Origin: Acidobacteriota bacterium | GTDB taxonomy: Bacteria > Acidobacteriota > Polarisedimenticolia > J045 | Direction of reading: 5' to 3' | Length of the DNA stretch: 5,504 nt | Assembly: GCA_020350085.1 (NCBI GenBank) | Contig: CP070706.1 | Location: 392,353-397,856, forward strand | Shown here: positions 5,123 to 5,504 of the stretch, piece after piece | How the letters are laid out: every line of letters begins with the position of its first letter | How positions within the stretch are numbered: the first letter of the stretch is position 1 | Notes under the pieces: generated by a model | Told to the model about the DNA's origin: nothing | The model's input: the letters and a program-made list of their open reading frames with translations, nothing else | Databases searched by the model: none | Position numbers and translations under genes: made by a program

Positions 5123-5504
5123 ATGGCTGACTGGAAGTCACCGATGCGGGCCGACCCGAGCGAGTGGCTCGTCGTCAACGCGTCGGCGCCGATCCAGTAC
5201 CGCGTGCTCACGGAGCTGCACTCGCTGACGACGCTCGATCCCAACGTGGCAAGAATTCGCCAGGATCTGCTGGGCTGGCCGCCGGCCAAGCGTGAGCTGC
5301 GCTACCAGCGCCAAGACGGCAGCTGGGGCGGATCGATCCACGGTGGGGACCCGAAGAAGGCCGACCGCTCGACCGAGAAGGTGCTGTGGACGTTTTACGA
5401 GCTGAGCTGGGATCGCGAGGTCAAGGAGATCCGCAAGGCCGCGAAGCTGCTCAAGACGTTTCTCACGCAAAAGAAAGACCTGCCGCTGTTCGAGTTCAAG
5501 GCAC
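5123..5504 (+). CDS. Unknown protein with an alpha/alpha-toroid (terpene cyclase/prenyltransferase-like) repeat motif, 3' end outside window
   Basis: The function is not recognised. The 127 visible residues stay open to the window edge, with the same G/C-rich third positions as the neighbours. The start ATG 5123 is the second of two adjacent ATGs (5120, 5123). GGAGG at 5114-5118 leaves 4 bases to the second but only one to the first. WLVVNASAPIQYRVLTELHSL (15-35) and LRYQRQDGSWGG (59-70) resemble the pattern W-L-x-N-P-x-QYR-x-L then Q-x-DG-x-W-GG. That pattern is seen in alpha/alpha-toroid proteins related to squalene cyclases and prenyltransferases, some of which carry dubious enzyme names. 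STEKVLWTFYELSWDREVKEIRKAAKLL (83-110) fits the next helical pair. No signal peptide is visible. It follows carA by 47 bp on the same strand and may be co-transcribed. Coding status is quite sure; the fold is a tentative call and the role is unknown. Confidence 0.7.
   Translation, partial: MADWKSPMRADPSEWLVVNASAPIQYRVLTELHSLTTLDPNVARIRQDLLGWPPAKRELRYQRQDGSWGGSIHGGDPKKADRSTEKVLWTFYELSWDREVKEIRKAAKLLKTFLTQKKDLPLFEFKA

Noticed and set aside
3711..5141. 476-codon minus-strand open frame opposite carA
   Set aside because: It is antisense to a gene with all catalytic residues intact, extends through the divergent promoters, and its product resembles no family.

Overview
The window is a GC-rich (by eye about 60-65%), tightly packed bacterial chromosome segment made of core housekeeping genes. 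It has two divergent blocks. The minus-strand block, read from right to left, is tRNA-Val(GAC), thrS, rpmI, rplT and a THUMP-type RNA methyltransferase that runs off the left edge. The plus-strand block is carA followed by an unrecognised protein that runs off the right edge. No mobile element, CRISPR array, rRNA or horizontally acquired island is visible. Codon use is strongly G/C at third positions throughout, which points to resident genes. The organism is probably a free-living, Gram-negative-like, high-GC bacterium. The carA and ThrRS sequences feel like deltaproteobacterial, acidobacterial or related lineages, but that is an impression and not a placement.

Layout: complement(1..863), THUMP/class I SAM RNA methyltransferase (3' end missing); complement(865..1224), rplT (bL20); 1225..1290, intergenic spacer with a strong bulged stem-loop just upstream of the rplT ribosome binding site; complement(1291..1491), rpmI (bL35); complement(1529..3493), thrS with a GTG start; complement(3582..3656), tRNA-Val(GAC) with encoded CCA; 3657..3926, divergent control region with a good sigma70-type promoter leftwards (TTGACG-17-TAGGAT) and a weaker one rightwards (TTGCCA-19-TAAAAT), plus an inverted repeat lying between the two -35 boxes; 3927..5075, carA; 5123..5504, the first part of a protein with a QxxDGSW motif resembling alpha/alpha-toroid (terpene cyclase/prenyltransferase-like) repeats.

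The leftward block is a translation operon: a charged-tRNA precursor, the threonyl-tRNA synthetase, two large-subunit ribosomal proteins and an enzyme that probably methylates rRNA or tRNA. Two departures from the textbook order stand out. infC (IF3), normally between thrS and rpmI, is absent, with only 37 bp in its place. The genes after rplT are not pheS-pheT. The rightward block starts pyrimidine/arginine synthesis with the glutaminase subunit of carbamoyl-phosphate synthase, but carB does not follow. I found no clear sign of an undescribed system. The best leads are the rpmI-rplT stem-loop, the divergent dyad, the missing infC, the methyltransferase without a standard start codon, and the unknown gene after carA.
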